A DNA stretch of 64,000 nucleotides from Arthrobacter crystallopoietes (GCF_017603825.1 NZ_CP072014.1:1674001-1738000); one strand, 5' to 3'; positions 20,951 to 30,267 are shown, counted from the stretch's first letter. The notes: generated by a model from the sequence alone, not told the origin. Numbers and translations are program-made.

Positions 20951-21480
20951 GATCGGACTCCTTCGATGGCTTGGCTGAATTGTTCGTGGCTGCAGAAACT
21001 GAGCAGGGCGTCCTTGTCCGGCAGGGTGAGGACCCGGTCCGGCCGGAAACCCATGCGGGCGTTGAGCGCGAGGATCTTGGCATTTCGCACGTCCGGCTCG
21101 ACCACCACCCGTTCGGTCCCGGGCCGCTCGAAGAGGAACTCCATAACGCTGCGGAAGACGGCTGCGGTGTAGCCGGTGCGCGGAACTTCCGGCGGCCCGA
21201 CCAGCAGATGCATCCCGACGTCGCCCGGCAGCACGTTGTAGCGGCCCGCCAAGGGCGAGTGCAGCGGTTCGTAGCATTCGAGCAGGAAGACGGGGACACC
21301 GCCGTCGTACCCTAGCCACGCCTCGTGGTGCGGGTCGGCGGCAATCCTGGAGTGCTCGTTGGCGACGTCGCTGACCGTGGCATCCAGCATGTCCCAGAAG
21401 CGTGCGTATTCCTGCGTGACCCAGCTGTGGAGGAGGGGTGCGTGCAGGACGGGATCAACGGGCTCAAAGGTGAAGTTCAC
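20947..21480 (-). CDS. desC: siderophore acyltransferase DesC (GNAT)
   Basis: A 177-aa GNAT-fold acyl-CoA transferase of the IucB/AlcB type, which acylates N-hydroxycadaverine before DesD. Family features are the [14 protein letters not shown] start, the CoA region [15 protein letters not shown] and [21 protein letters not shown]. It overlaps desB upstream and desD downstream by ATGA. The acyl donor (acetyl or succinyl CoA) cannot be read here. Confidence 0.9.
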   Translation of the reverse strand: MNFTFEPVDPVLHAPLLHSWVTQEYARFWDMLDATVSDVANEHSRIAADPHHEAWLGYDGGVPVFLLECYEPLHSPLAGRYNVLPGDVGMHLLVGPPEVPRTGYTAAVFRSVMEFLFERPGTERVVVEPDVRNAKILALNARMGFRPDRVLTLPDKDALLSFCSHEQFSQAIEGVRS

Positions 21481-22829
21481 AGTGCCACCTCGGCCGCTAC
21501 CGGTGCGGCCGCAGGCTGAACGCCGGACGCCTCGGCCGGGGGAACGCCGAACTCCTGGAACGCGATGCGCCGCTCCACCGGGTAGTACTCCCAGCCGAGC
21601 ATCTCGCGGATGATGCAGGAATTGCGGTACGCGGCCATGCCCAGGTCCGGTGTTACGAACCCGTGCGTATGCAGTTCCGCGTTCTGCACGAAAATTTCGC
21701 CGGACCCGACGCCGATGCCGTAGCCGCGGTCCACATCGAACCTGCCCTGCCCATCCCGCCGGATCCGGTGGGTGATGCCGGCCAGGAAATCCGGCTCCCG
21801 GTACGTGTAGCCAGTGCCAAGAACGACGGCGGCGCTATCCACTGTGAATCTTCGTCCCTGTTCGACGTGGTGCAGTTCCAGCGTGTGGAGTCCGGTTGCC
21901 GGGTTGTACTCCGCAGCTTCCAACGAGGCATTGGTCAGCAGTCGGGTGCGCACGGGACCCGTCAGGCTCTTGGTATAGAGCAAGTCGTAGATGTCGTTGA
22001 CCAGGGCGCCGTCGATGCCTTTGTACAGATTGTGCTGGTTGGCATTCAGACCCTGCCGGGTCTCCGGCGGCAGGGCGTGGAAGTAGTCGACGTAGTCCGG
22101 CGATGTCATTTCCAGGGTCAGCTTGCTGTACTCGAGCGGGAAGAACCGGCCTGAGCGCGTAACCCAGTTCACCTCGTAGCCACAGGTATCGATGTCCTGC
22201 AGGAGGTCGTAATACAGTTCCGCGGCGCTCTGGCCACTGCCGACAATGGTGATGCTGGCGCTGTCCTGCAGTTCGCGTTTCCGCTCCACATACTGCGAGT
22301 TGTGCAGCGCGGTTCCGCCGGAGGCAAGGATGTCACGGCAGGACTCCGGGACAAAGGGCTCCGTCCCGGTTCCCAGCACCAGCCGGTGGGCGCGGCTGAC
22401 GGTTTCATCGCCACTGCGGGCGTTGCGGGAGCGAACTTCGTAAACGCCGTCGTCATAGCCGACGTTTACCACGCGCTCGCCGAACCGGACGTTGGGCAGC
22501 TTGGCCGCCACCCATTGGCAGTACTGGTTGAATTCCGCGCGGAGGGGATAGAAGTTTTCTCGGATGTAGAACGGATACAGCCGTCCGCTGTCCTTCAGAT
22601 AGTTCAGGAAGGAGTACGACGACGTGGGGTCGGCGAGAGTGACCAGATCGGCCAGGAACGGCACCTGCAGATGGGCGTCCTGGAGCAGCATGCCGGGATG
22701 CCAATCGAAGCCGGGGCGGGCATCCAGAAATACGCCGTCGAGCTCGGGAATCGGTTCGGTGAGTGCGGCCAGGCCCAGGTTGAAGGGCCCGACGCCGACG
22801 GCTATGAAGTCGTGGATTTTGGTGTTCAT
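21477..22829 (-). CDS. desB: lysine/cadaverine N-monooxygenase DesB
   Basis: A 450-aa flavin-dependent N-hydroxylating monooxygenase. FAD site [15 protein letters not shown] near residue 12, the [15 protein letters not shown] stretch, NADPH site [16 protein letters not shown] near 195, and the C-terminal [13 protein letters not shown] are all present. In the DesA-D pathway it hydroxylates cadaverine. ATGA overlaps tie it to desA and desC. Iron control is likely through the box upstream of desA. Confidence 0.92.
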   Translation of the reverse strand: MNTKIHDFIAVGVGPFNLGLAALTEPIPELDGVFLDARPGFDWHPGMLLQDAHLQVPFLADLVTLADPTSSYSFLNYLKDSGRLYPFYIRENFYPLRAEFNQYCQWVAAKLPNVRFGERVVNVGYDDGVYEVRSRNARSGDETVSRAHRLVLGTGTEPFVPESCRDILASGGTALHNSQYVERKRELQDSASITIVGSGQSAAELYYDLLQDIDTCGYEVNWVTRSGRFFPLEYSKLTLEMTSPDYVDYFHALPPETRQGLNANQHNLYKGIDGALVNDIYDLLYTKSLTGPVRTRLLTNASLEAAEYNPATGLHTLELHHVEQGRRFTVDSAAVVLGTGYTYREPDFLAGITHRIRRDGQGRFDVDRGYGIGVGSGEIFVQNAELHTHGFVTPDLGMAAYRNSCIIREMLGWEYYPVERRIAFQEFGVPPAEASGVQPAAAPVAAEVAL

Positions 22830-24400
22830 GCACGCTCTCCCGCCAGGTAGCCGGCTCCGATGCTCCGGACCAGGGCGAGGATCTCCTGCAGGTCTTCCAG
22901 CGTGGTCTCCGCGTTGAGCAGGGTGAACTTCAGGTAGTGCCGGCCATCAACCTTGGTCCCGGCGATGACAGCCTTGCCCGAAGCGAAGATGGCCTGGCGG
23001 ATGTGGAGGTTGAGGGCGTCTGCCGTTTCTCCGTCGAGACCGCGGGTGCCGTCCACGCTGTCCAAGCCGTCCGGAGCCTGCGGCAGGTAGCGGAAGACCA
23101 GGGTGCTCAGCTGCGCCGGGGCAGCGAGCTCGAAGTCCGGGTCGCGTGCCAGCAGTTCGCCGGCCTGCCGGGCCAGATCGATCGACTCATCCAGCAGGGC
23201 GCCGATACCGTCCGGCCCCATGATCCGCAGGGTCAACCAGAGCTTGAGGGCATCGAAGCGGCGGGTGGTCTGGATGCTCTTGTCCACCTGGTTGAGGGAA
23301 ACGCTGCCTGCCGTGCTCTGCGGGTTCAGATAATCCGCGTAGTAGGCCACGTGCCCCAGCATGGCGCCGTCGCGTACCAGTACTGCGCTGGAGCTGACGG
23401 GCTGGAAGAACGTCTTGTGGTAATCCACCGTGACCGAGTCTGCTGCGCCGATCCCGTCCAACAAGTGCCGGTGCCGCAGGGAGGTGATGAGCCCGCCGCC
23501 ATAGGCCGCGTCGACGTGGAGCCATGCGCCGAACTCCTCCGCCAGCGTTGACAGGGCGGCGAGCGGATCGATGCTGCCAAAGTCGGTGGTGCCTGCCGTT
23601 GCGACGATGGCCAGCGGGAACTCGCCCCGGGCCCGGCTGCCCGCAAGTGCCTCGCGCAGGGCAGCCGGGTCCATCCGCTGGTGAGCGTCGCACGGAACCT
23701 GAATGACGCCGTCGTACCCTAGACCCAGGAGCGAGGCGGACTTTTCGATACTGAAATGGCTGGCCCCGGAGGCGAAAATCCGCAGCCTGTCCAGCAGGCC
23801 GGGCAGGCGCTCGGCGGCAAGGGCCTGATCCTGCCGAAGCCGGCTGACGGCATGGTTGCGGGCGATCAGCAGGGCCTGCAGGTTGGACTGCGTGCCGCCG
23901 CTGGTGAACACACCGTCCGCCGCCGGCCCCAGACCCAACCGGCCGGCAGTCCAATCGATCAACCGGCGTTCCATCAGTGTGGCGCCGGCGCTCTGGTCCC
24001 AGGTGTCCAGCGAGGAATTCACCGCCGAGAGGACGGCCTCACCCACGAGCGCGGGGATGACCACCGGGCAGTTCAAGTGGGCCGCGTACTGGCTGTCATG
24101 GAAGTAGACGGCGTCGCGGAGGTAGAGGGTTTCGAGCTCCTCCAGCGCAGCGGCAGTGTCCGCCAACGGGGCTTCCAGGTCAACGGCGTCCACCACAGGA
24201 GCCAGCTGTGCCGGGGCGATTCCGGTGAAGGGCCTGTCGACGCGGGAGACCTTGGTGGCGACGAGATTGACCGCCTGCAGGACATCGGCCACATAGCGCG
24301 GGGAATTGCGGGCGTTGAAGAGCTGGTTACTGGCACCGAGAGCCAGTTCAATCCGCGAGCCGAAATCGGCCCGCTCTTCCGTTTGGGGCAGCAAAGTCAT
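22826..24400 (-). CDS. desA: PLP-dependent lysine decarboxylase DesA
   Basis: A 524-aa group II pyridoxal-phosphate decarboxylase that turns lysine into cadaverine, the first step of desferrioxamine synthesis. Visible are [18 protein letters not shown] near residue 157, HVDAAYGGG for the cofactor Asp, and [13 protein letters not shown] with the PLP lysine. GGGAG at 24409-24413 supports ATG 24400 over an in-frame codon at 24436. It is the first gene of desABCD. 2,4-diaminobutyrate decarboxylases are close relatives, but operon context favours lysine. Confidence 0.92.
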   Translation of the reverse strand: MTLLPQTEERADFGSRIELALGASNQLFNARNSPRYVADVLQAVNLVATKVSRVDRPFTGIAPAQLAPVVDAVDLEAPLADTAAALEELETLYLRDAVYFHDSQYAAHLNCPVVIPALVGEAVLSAVNSSLDTWDQSAGATLMERRLIDWTAGRLGLGPAADGVFTSGGTQSNLQALLIARNHAVSRLRQDQALAAERLPGLLDRLRIFASGASHFSIEKSASLLGLGYDGVIQVPCDAHQRMDPAALREALAGSRARGEFPLAIVATAGTTDFGSIDPLAALSTLAEEFGAWLHVDAAYGGGLITSLRHRHLLDGIGAADSVTVDYHKTFFQPVSSSAVLVRDGAMLGHVAYYADYLNPQSTAGSVSLNQVDKSIQTTRRFDALKLWLTLRIMGPDGIGALLDESIDLARQAGELLARDPDFELAAPAQLSTLVFRYLPQAPDGLDSVDGTRGLDGETADALNLHIRQAIFASGKAVIAGTKVDGRHYLKFTLLNAETTLEDLQEILALVRSIGAGYLAGERA

Positions 24401-24434
24401 CAGCAGACTCCCTGAGGTAGCCGGGGAAAGGAAC

Positions 24435-24453
24435 AAAGGTAACCCTTACTTAG
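24435..24453 (-). promoter_or_regulatory. DtxR/IdeR-type iron box
   Basis: AAAGGTAACCCTTACTTAG matches 12 of 19 positions of the DtxR consensus TTAGGTTAGCCTAACCTAA, including AGGT and CTTAC-TA blocks. It ends 35 bases upstream of desA ATG 24400, a fitting place for iron-dependent repression of the operon. Confidence 0.65.
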
Positions 24454-24771
24454 GCTGCCCTTTGCGTCAAACTTTTGTGCCCTAATTGGTCGGCAGTGAG
24501 GAAATCTTGCGACTTAAACGTGGAATCTCCGCCCGGTCCCTTCCGCCGAGGCCACGGCTGGTGGAGAATCCGCGCACGCAAAGTTACGCAGCCGTGGGGC
24601 GGGCCGATCCGCTTGCCGACAAAATGGCCCCGTCCATCGCGCCGGCCATCGTGCCGGCCACGTATTACTGAATGTCCGGTCGGAAGCTGTGAAACAATAC
24701 ACGGGTCCCCGTGATGGCCGGCATACCGCCAGAGCCCGGGACCAATCTCCCCAAGGATAGGAAAATGGCTG

Positions 24772-26082
24772 ATGTCAGCTGACAGCAACACGCCAACCGG
24801 AGCGGTGAACCACGCCGACCGGATTGACGACGACGGCGGCAAGCCCGCCAAATGGAAAATTGTTGGCCCCGGACTCGTCGTTGCGGCGACTGGTGTCGGT
24901 GCCGCGGACATGGTGGCCACCCTGGTGGCAGGCTCCCAGTTCGGTTACCAGCTCTTCTGGGCCGTTATCGTCGGTGTCATCCTGAAGATTGTCCTGGTTG
25001 AAGGTGCAGGCCGTTACACCCTGGCCACCGGCAAGACCATCTTCGAAGGCTGGCGCTCGCTGGGCCGCTGGACCACCTGGTACTTCGGGCCGTACATCAT
25101 CATTTGGGGCTTCGTCTACGGCGCCACCGCGATGTCCTCGGCCGCCCTGCCGCTGGCTGCCTTGTTCCCGGTGTTCCCGCTCTGGGTCTGGGCGATCCTG
25201 ATGGGCCTGGCCGGTTTCGCGATGGTCTGGTTCGGCAAGTACGCCACCTTCGAAAAGATCACCGCTGCCCTGGTCGGCATCATGTTCGTGACCGTTGTGG
25301 GGCTGGCAGTCATCGCGGTTCCCAACATCCCCGAAATGCTCACGGGCCTGATCCCGTCGATCCCGGCTGAAGGCGGACTCCTGTCCACCCTGGCCCTCGC
25401 CGGCGGCGTCGGCGGCACCATCACGCTGGCGGCCTATGGCTACTGGCTGCGTGAAAAGGGCTGGTACACGCCCAAGTGGATGCGCGTCATGCGGATCGAC
25501 AACTCGGTTGCGTACATCATGACCGGCATCTTCGTCCTGGCCATGCTGATTGTCGGTGCAGAGGTTGTCCGCTCCGCCGGCGTCTCCATCAGCGGTGGCG
25601 ACGAAGGCCTGCTGGAACTGGCCGGCGTCCTCAACGAGCGCTATGGCGACGTCGTCGGCACCGGCTTCCTGGTCGGTTTCTGGGCCGCATCGTTCTCGTC
25701 GATCATCGGCGTGTGGAACGGTGTCTCCCTGATGTTCGCCGATTTCTGGGGACATATGCGCAAGAAGGAATCCGGCCACCCGGATACCCGAGTGGGCGGC
25801 AAGTACTTCAAGTTCTACGTGCTCTGGCTGACCTTCCCGCCGATGCTGCTGTTCATCCTGGGCAAGCCGATCGGCCTGATCCTGGCTTACGGTGTACTCG
25901 GTTCGCTGTTCATGCCGTTCCTGGCCCTGACCCTGCTGGGCCTGCTCAACGGCAAGCGCGTGCCGAAGGAATGGTCGAACAAGCTGCATACCAACATCGC
26001 CCTGGGCATCTGTGCTCTGCTGTTCGGGATCCTCGGTGTCCAGCAGCTGGTCAAGGCCATCGCCCCGATTTTCGGCGGCTGA
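24772..26082 (+). CDS. Nramp-related membrane transporter lacking the canonical metal motifs
   Basis: A 436-aa protein with about 11 helices in the Nramp/APC fold. The first helix aligns with Nramp, but the metal-binding DPGN is replaced by GAAD (in GPGLVVAATGVGAAD), and the helix-6 MPH motif is absent (ITLAAYGYWLREKG instead). The substrate may therefore not be Mn or Fe; Nramp-related Mg transporters and others lack these residues. It is divergent from desABCD. A 5-codon frame (ATG 24765) overlaps the start at ATG 24772. A perfect terminator follows. Confidence 0.8.
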   Translation: MSADSNTPTGAVNHADRIDDDGGKPAKWKIVGPGLVVAATGVGAADMVATLVAGSQFGYQLFWAVIVGVILKIVLVEGAGRYTLATGKTIFEGWRSLGRWTTWYFGPYIIIWGFVYGATAMSSAALPLAALFPVFPLWVWAILMGLAGFAMVWFGKYATFEKITAALVGIMFVTVVGLAVIAVPNIPEMLTGLIPSIPAEGGLLSTLALAGGVGGTITLAAYGYWLREKGWYTPKWMRVMRIDNSVAYIMTGIFVLAMLIVGAEVVRSAGVSISGGDEGLLELAGVLNERYGDVVGTGFLVGFWAASFSSIIGVWNGVSLMFADFWGHMRKKESGHPDTRVGGKYFKFYVLWLTFPPMLLFILGKPIGLILAYGVLGSLFMPFLALTLLGLLNGKRVPKEWSNKLHTNIALGICALLFGILGVQQLVKAIAPIFGG

Positions 26083-26110
26083 CCCCGCGGGTAAATGCAT
26101 ACCCAGCTAG

Positions 26111-26160
26111 AAGAACTTTGCCCTGCCGCTACTCCAACGTGCGGCAGGGCAAAGTTCTTT
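26111..26160. terminator. perfect intrinsic terminator
   Basis: A 19-base perfect stem beginning AAGAACTTTGCCC, an 11-base loop, then the T run. It ends the Nramp-related gene and abuts the stop codon of the converging antitoxin gene. Confidence 0.92.
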
Positions 26161-26345
26161 TAAGGGGCCGGCTGGTCGTGGGTGACGATCGAGGCGAGGA
26201 ACTCGTCCGCTTCGGTCAGTCCGCGGGCGGCCTGCTCAAGAATGGCTCGCGCCTCGGTCTCCAGTGTGCGGCCGTGGCAAGCGGCCAGCACACGGAGGCC
26301 TTCAATGGTGCGCGCGTTCAGGTTGGGAATGCTCAGTGTCTCCAT
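26160..26345 (-). CDS. FitA-like ribbon-helix-helix antitoxin, orphan
   Basis: A 61-aa protein starting METLSIPNLNARTIEGLRVL and continuing GRTLETEARAILEQA, the Arc/MetJ-type ribbon-helix-helix pattern of FitA antitoxins, which normally pair with a PIN toxin (FitB) directly downstream. Here the stop codon touches the Nramp terminator hairpin and no PIN frame follows, so the antitoxin is alone. It may be a relic or act on a toxin elsewhere. ATG 26345. Confidence 0.75.
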   Translation of the reverse strand: METLSIPNLNARTIEGLRVLAACHGRTLETEARAILEQAARGLTEADEFLASIVTHDQPAP

Positions 26346-26412
26346 GACGCCACCTTCCGTGTGACATCAATGCTAGACCCGGCCTTCCGTGCTGTCACCG
26401 GACCGGATGGTG

Positions 26413-27660
26413 TTACCGGAGCGGGTCGAAGGGGCGGATCTCATCCGGAACGTGTCCGGTGACGATCTGCTCGGCCAACAGTTTGCCGGTTGCCGGACCT
26501 AGGACAATGCCCCACATACCGTGGCCGCCGGCCACGTAGACCCCGGGGGAGCGGGTGGCGCCGACCACCGGCAGTCCGTCCGGTGTGACCGGCCGTGCGC
26601 CAACCCAGATGTCCTCGAGGTTCTCCAGGTCCATGTTGGTAAACAGCGGGCGCACCGAGGCAAGGATGGCGTCGATGCGTCCGGTCTGCAGTGGCTCGTC
26701 CGGACCGCGGAACTCCATCGTGCCGGCGATGCGAAGCCGGCCCTGGTAAGGCGTGCACGCCACGCGGCGGGCCGGGAAGTAGATGGGGAACTCGGCAGGA
26801 TCGTCGGTGGCCACGCTGAACGAGTAGCCGCGGCCGGCCTGGATCTGTGTCTTCACCCCAAGCGGCTTGGCCAGCTTCGGCAGCCAGGCCCCGGTAGCGA
26901 GCACCACGACGTCGGCGTTCACCGGTTCCTGTCCGTAGCTGTCGACAGAGATTCCCTGCGGGCCGTGGCGCAGGGAGTGCACCTCGCCGCCGGTCACGAT
27001 CCTGGCGCCGCGGGCCTGCACTGCGTCGGCCAGTGCCTGCACAAACGGCCCCGGTTCGATGAAGCGCTGGTCTTCCATTTCATAAACCGTGGACACTCCG
27101 GCGGACAGCTGGGGCACCTTCACCTGCGGATTGTCCAGGCGCTTGAGGGGCACGCGCTGGCCGGCCTTCTCCACCTGCTGGATCTCGTGGATGAAAGGGC
27201 CGCTTTCCCTTTCCCGCTCGAAGCCGATGACAAAGGGGCCCTTCCGCGTCCACGCGTCCACGCCGTTCGACGTCAGTTCGTCGAAGGAGTCCAGAGCCAT
27301 GCGGTCGATCGGCGTCAGCGCGGCCATCGCTTTTTCCCAGGCCTTCGCAGTGGCGTGCAGGCCGAAGCGTGCCAGGAACGCCCAGAGCTTCGGATCCAGC
27401 CGGGCGGGGATGTGCAGCGGCGCGGTCGAATCGAGAAGCGCCTTGGGTGCGTAGGACCACAGAGTCGGATCGGACAGCGGCATGGCCATGCCGGGTGTCA
27501 GCCACCCGGCGTTGCCCCATGAAGCGCCGGCAGCTACGCCGGAGCGATCCAGGACCGTCACCTCGAGCCCGCGTTCCTGCAGATGCCAAGCCGTAGCCAG
27601 GCCAACCATTCCAGCACCGACAACGACGGCGGTGCGCGGCGACTGTGCGCGTGAGTACAC
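26413..27660 (-). CDS. FAD-dependent D-amino acid dehydrogenase-like oxidoreductase (DadA type)
   Basis: A 415-aa DAO-superfamily flavoenzyme. The FAD Rossmann motif VVVGAGMVGLATAWHLQERG lies near the start and VYVAGGHGMWGIVLGPATGK near the end, as in DadA, which oxidatively deaminates D-amino acids with electrons going to the respiratory chain. The frame is open to 27747, but GGGAG precedes GTG 27660 at good spacing and gives the normal DadA length. It is divergent from an Lrp-type regulator, a common pairing for amino-acid oxidases. Confidence 0.82.
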   Translation of the reverse strand: MYSRAQSPRTAVVVGAGMVGLATAWHLQERGLEVTVLDRSGVAAGASWGNAGWLTPGMAMPLSDPTLWSYAPKALLDSTAPLHIPARLDPKLWAFLARFGLHATAKAWEKAMAALTPIDRMALDSFDELTSNGVDAWTRKGPFVIGFERERESGPFIHEIQQVEKAGQRVPLKRLDNPQVKVPQLSAGVSTVYEMEDQRFIEPGPFVQALADAVQARGARIVTGGEVHSLRHGPQGISVDSYGQEPVNADVVVLATGAWLPKLAKPLGVKTQIQAGRGYSFSVATDDPAEFPIYFPARRVACTPYQGRLRIAGTMEFRGPDEPLQTGRIDAILASVRPLFTNMDLENLEDIWVGARPVTPDGLPVVGATRSPGVYVAGGHGMWGIVLGPATGKLLAEQIVTGHVPDEIRPFDPLR

Positions 27661-27727
27661 TTTGCTCTCCCTCAAACTATGACTCGTGCCACATGGCATT
27701 GCCTCCAGTGTGAACAATCTAAAAACA

Positions 27728-27745
27728 AGTCGCAATTGATTCGAC
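27728..27745. promoter_or_regulatory. candidate Lrp-type dyad in divergent promoter
   Basis: AGTCG, nine bases, CGACA: an imperfect dyad centred on CAATTG between the DadA-like and Lrp genes. The position suits a divergent operator for the adjacent regulator. Confidence 0.4.
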
Positions 27746-27770
27746 AATGATTCTGCGCGAAGCTGGATTT

Positions 27771-28292
27771 ATGCCGAGTGATTCAACAAAAGCCGGAAGT
27801 TATACCCGCCGGCCGAATAACGTTCGACACCCTGTTTTGGACGAAACGGACCGCATCGTCGTGCAGCTGTTGCAGGCCGATGCGCGCACACCCAACAATG
27901 CGATTGCCGCTGCCGCCGGCATCGCACCATCCACCTGCCACGGCCGGATCCGCTCACTCCAGGAGCGCGGGATCATCCGCGGCTTCCATGCGGATGTCGA
28001 CCCCGCTGCCGTGGGACGGGGTCTGCAGGCGTTGATCTCCATCCGCCTGCAGGCGGATGCGCGGTCCAACCTGACCAGGTTCGAAAAGTACCTGGCCGGC
28101 TTGTCCGCCGTCGAAAGCATCTTTTTTGTCACCGGGGACCGGGACTTCATGATCCATGTCGCGGTGGCCGACTCCGAGGCGCTGCGGGATCTTGTGGCCA
28201 ACAACCTGAGCCTCCGGCCGGAAGTGGCCGGGACCAACACCACGGTGATTTTCGAATACGTCCGTCCGCCCGGCAGTTCGCTCGCACCCTGA
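27771..28292 (+). CDS. Lrp/AsnC-family transcriptional regulator
   Basis: A feast/famine regulator of 173 aa. The helix-turn-helix spans LDETDRIVVQLLQADARTPN to IAPSTCHGRIRSLQERGIIRGF, followed by the RAM ligand-binding domain (VESIFFVTGDRDFMIHVAVAD). Such proteins sense amino acids. ATG 27771 is chosen because ATG 27747 directly adjoins the dyad at 27728-27745; neither has a clear ribosome site. It probably controls the divergent D-amino acid dehydrogenase-like gene and itself. Confidence 0.88.
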   Translation: MPSDSTKAGSYTRRPNNVRHPVLDETDRIVVQLLQADARTPNNAIAAAAGIAPSTCHGRIRSLQERGIIRGFHADVDPAAVGRGLQALISIRLQADARSNLTRFEKYLAGLSAVESIFFVTGDRDFMIHVAVADSEALRDLVANNLSLRPEVAGTNTTVIFEYVRPPGSSLAP

Positions 28293-28363
28293 CCCAGCCT
28301 GCCGTTGCCGCCGTCTGCTCGATATGCGATCTGCGCCTGCAGGGCGCGACGATGCCCGTTCTG

Positions 28364-28408
28364 TTGACATGTCAATGAACCTGCCTCTAAGATAGTTGAA
28401 GAATCAAC
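28364..28408 (+). promoter_or_regulatory. sigma70 promoter with paired TTGA-N4-TCAA operators
   Basis: The -35 TTGACA (28364-28369) and -10 TAAGAT (28388-28393) are 18 bases apart. TTGACATGTCAA (28364-28375) overlaps the -35 and TTGAAGAATCAA (28396-28407) follows the -10. The DoxX promoter near 39372-39417 has the same layout. Confidence 0.7.
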
Positions 28409-28427
28409 CAACAGACAGAAGGTAATC

Positions 28428-29153
28428 ATGTCCTGGTTCAAGAACCTCTTCCGCTCGTCCAATGGCCGTCGCTCTGCCGAAACCCCCGTTGAGCAGACTC
28501 CCGCCGCTGTAACAGTGGAGGCTGCCGCGCCGGCGCCGGTAGTCGAGGCTGCCCCTGTCGCGAGTGCTGCGGGCCTTCCCAAGATCGCTATCGTCACCGG
28601 AAGCACTCGCCCGGGCCGGGTGAACGGCTCCGTGGCCGAGTGGGTCCTGGCCCAGACCGCCGGCCGCACCGACGCCGAATTCGAACTTGTTGACATCGCC
28701 GATTTCAATCTGCCGCTGCTGGACGAGCCGGCCCCGGCCATGTACCAGAGCTACCAGAACGAGCACACCAAGGCCTGGTCCGCGAAGATCGCAGGGTTTG
28801 ACGGTTTCATCTTTGTTGCCAACGAATACAACCACACGGTCGGGCCGGCGCTGACCAACGCCCTGTCCTTCCTGAATGTGGAATTCAACAACAAGGCCGC
28901 CGGCATCGTCTCCTACGGTTCCATGGGCGGTGTCCGCTCCGCCGAGCACCTGCGCAACGTTCTCGCCGAACTGCAGATTGCCGTCGTCCGCAACCAGGTG
29001 ATGTTCTCGCTCTTCACGGACTTCGAGAACTTCGCCGACTTCAAGCCGACCGAACAGAACGCCGGCACACTGGCTCCTATGGTTGACCAGCTGGTCCCGT
29101 GGGCCAAGGGCTTCACCACCATCCGCACCGAACTGCTGGCCGTCAGCGCCTGA
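28428..29153 (+). CDS. NADPH-dependent FMN reductase with N-terminal extension
   Basis: A 241-aa flavodoxin-fold reductase (azoreductase/quinone-reductase relatives). The core starts near residue 50 with KIAIVTGSTRPGRVNGSVA (FMN phosphate loop) and includes FVANEYNHTVGPALTNAL and SYGSMGGVRSAEHL. The first 50 residues are unusual for the family: an amphipathic MSWFKNLFRSS followed by an Ala/Pro/Val-rich linker, which might anchor the enzyme to membrane or partner. The promoter carries paired TTGA-N4-TCAA operators, suggesting repression by a MarR-like redox sensor. A strong terminator follows. Confidence 0.83.
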   Translation: MSWFKNLFRSSNGRRSAETPVEQTPAAVTVEAAAPAPVVEAAPVASAAGLPKIAIVTGSTRPGRVNGSVAEWVLAQTAGRTDAEFELVDIADFNLPLLDEPAPAMYQSYQNEHTKAWSAKIAGFDGFIFVANEYNHTVGPALTNALSFLNVEFNNKAAGIVSYGSMGGVRSAEHLRNVLAELQIAVVRNQVMFSLFTDFENFADFKPTEQNAGTLAPMVDQLVPWAKGFTTIRTELLAVSA

Positions 29154-29171
29154 TCAGGCAAGGTCCAGCAG

Positions 29172-29222
29172 AAATAGTTCCGCCCTGCAGTGCTTGTGAA
29201 GCACGGCAGGGCGGAACTATTT
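29172..29222. terminator. long perfect terminator hairpin
   Basis: A 17-base perfect stem AAATAGTTCCGCCCTGC with a nested GTGCTT/AAGCAC inner hairpin. It ends the FMN reductase and probably the converging membrane-protein gene as well. Confidence 0.92.
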
Positions 29223-29260
29223 AAAGTACGACGGCGGGACCAGACTCGGGTGGTTCCCCG

Positions 29261-29956
29261 TCAGGGCCGTGCGGCGAGGATTTCAGAGACAGACAGGGTG
29301 AAGGCCGGCACCGCCGCTAGAACGGCCATCGCGATAACAACACGCCCTGCGAGGGTGACCCAAGGCTGGCGCCAGCGAGCCTCCCAGTTTGGGGCGGCCC
29401 ACCGGATAACTGTCCCCGCCAGCGCGGCCTGGATGATGGCGCCGATCACGATTGCTGCTGCGGCCGGGGCCGCCAGCAAGAGCAACAGCAGCGAGCCGAG
29501 CAGCGGCGCGTAGGCCCACAGGTCGCGAGTGCGGTGCAGCAAGGGGACGGCACGGCTGAGCCGGGCCGCTACGGCGGCCACGAGCATGCCATGCAGCACT
29601 GCGAGCAGTCCGAAGGCCAGGACGGACAGCCATCCCGGCCCGAGAATCTGGAAGTCGCGGTTATCTGCGCGGAGGGGTTCAACGGCGGACAGCCCCACCA
29701 GCAGCCCAGATCCGAAGATCGCGCCGCCCAGCCGGCCTGAAGGCAGCCAGCGCTGCAAGACCGAATAAAGCAGGGCAGCCGACAAACCGGCAAACAGCCC
29801 GGCAAAGACGATGAAGCCGAGCGTGATTTCGCCGATCGTTTCATTGGCCTCGGTCAGGCGTCCTTGTTCCTCCGGTGACATGACGGCGAGCAGGCGCATA
29901 ACCAAACGGCCTCCGGCTCCCGCGAGCAGGATCCCAGCAGCGATACCTGCAGACAA
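29261..29956 (-). CDS. multi-helix membrane protein, start region probably frameshifted
   Basis: A hydrophobic protein with about six helices and no family I recognise. From TTG 29956 it encodes 231 aa, but plausible coding continues upstream in frame (GGPLLWEVLRRTLWWANL) without any ATG, GTG or TTG until a stop near 30120. An ATG at 30041 (codons MPSLLLP) sits just ahead in another frame; one extra base after it would restore the long frame. So either a single-base deletion damaged the start or TTG 29956 is used without a ribosome site. Confidence 0.6.
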   Translation of the reverse strand: MSAGIAAGILLAGAGGRLVMRLLAVMSPEEQGRLTEANETIGEITLGFIVFAGLFAGLSAALLYSVLQRWLPSGRLGGAIFGSGLLVGLSAVEPLRADNRDFQILGPGWLSVLAFGLLAVLHGMLVAAVAARLSRAVPLLHRTRDLWAYAPLLGSLLLLLLAAPAAAAIVIGAIIQAALAGTVIRWAAPNWEARWRQPWVTLAGRVVIAMAVLAAVPAFTLSVSEILAARP

Positions 29957-30267
29957 GGACAGATTCGCCCACCAGAGCGTCCGGCGGAGGACCTCCCAGA
30001 GGAGGGGGCCGCCGCTGGTCGGGGCAGGAGGAGTGAGGGCATGGCCGCCCCATATTCCGATGTTCGCAGCCCGGAAAGCGCCAGAAGGCCGCAGCCAACC
30101 ATGACTAACATGCGGCTAGTATCCGGCCGCCGGATGGCCGTCGTCCAGAGTTACTCCAGGCTAGGTTTTCCTCAACCCCGGCGGTGTAGCCTGATGCTCC
30201 GGCCTCTGTCGGCAAACGGCTGCTGCGCGGGACCGGCCGCGACGCGGCAGCCAGTCCCGCCCGCGGG

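Noticed and set aside
24765-24782. Five-codon frame (ATG to TGA) overlapping the start of the Nramp-related gene
   Set aside because: Could be a leader peptide but is short enough to occur by chance; no repeat codons or hairpin support attenuation.
24775-26100. 441-codon reverse frame opposite the Nramp-related gene
   Set aside because: Antisense shadow, Asp/Glu/Gln/His-rich as expected for the complement of hydrophobic codons.
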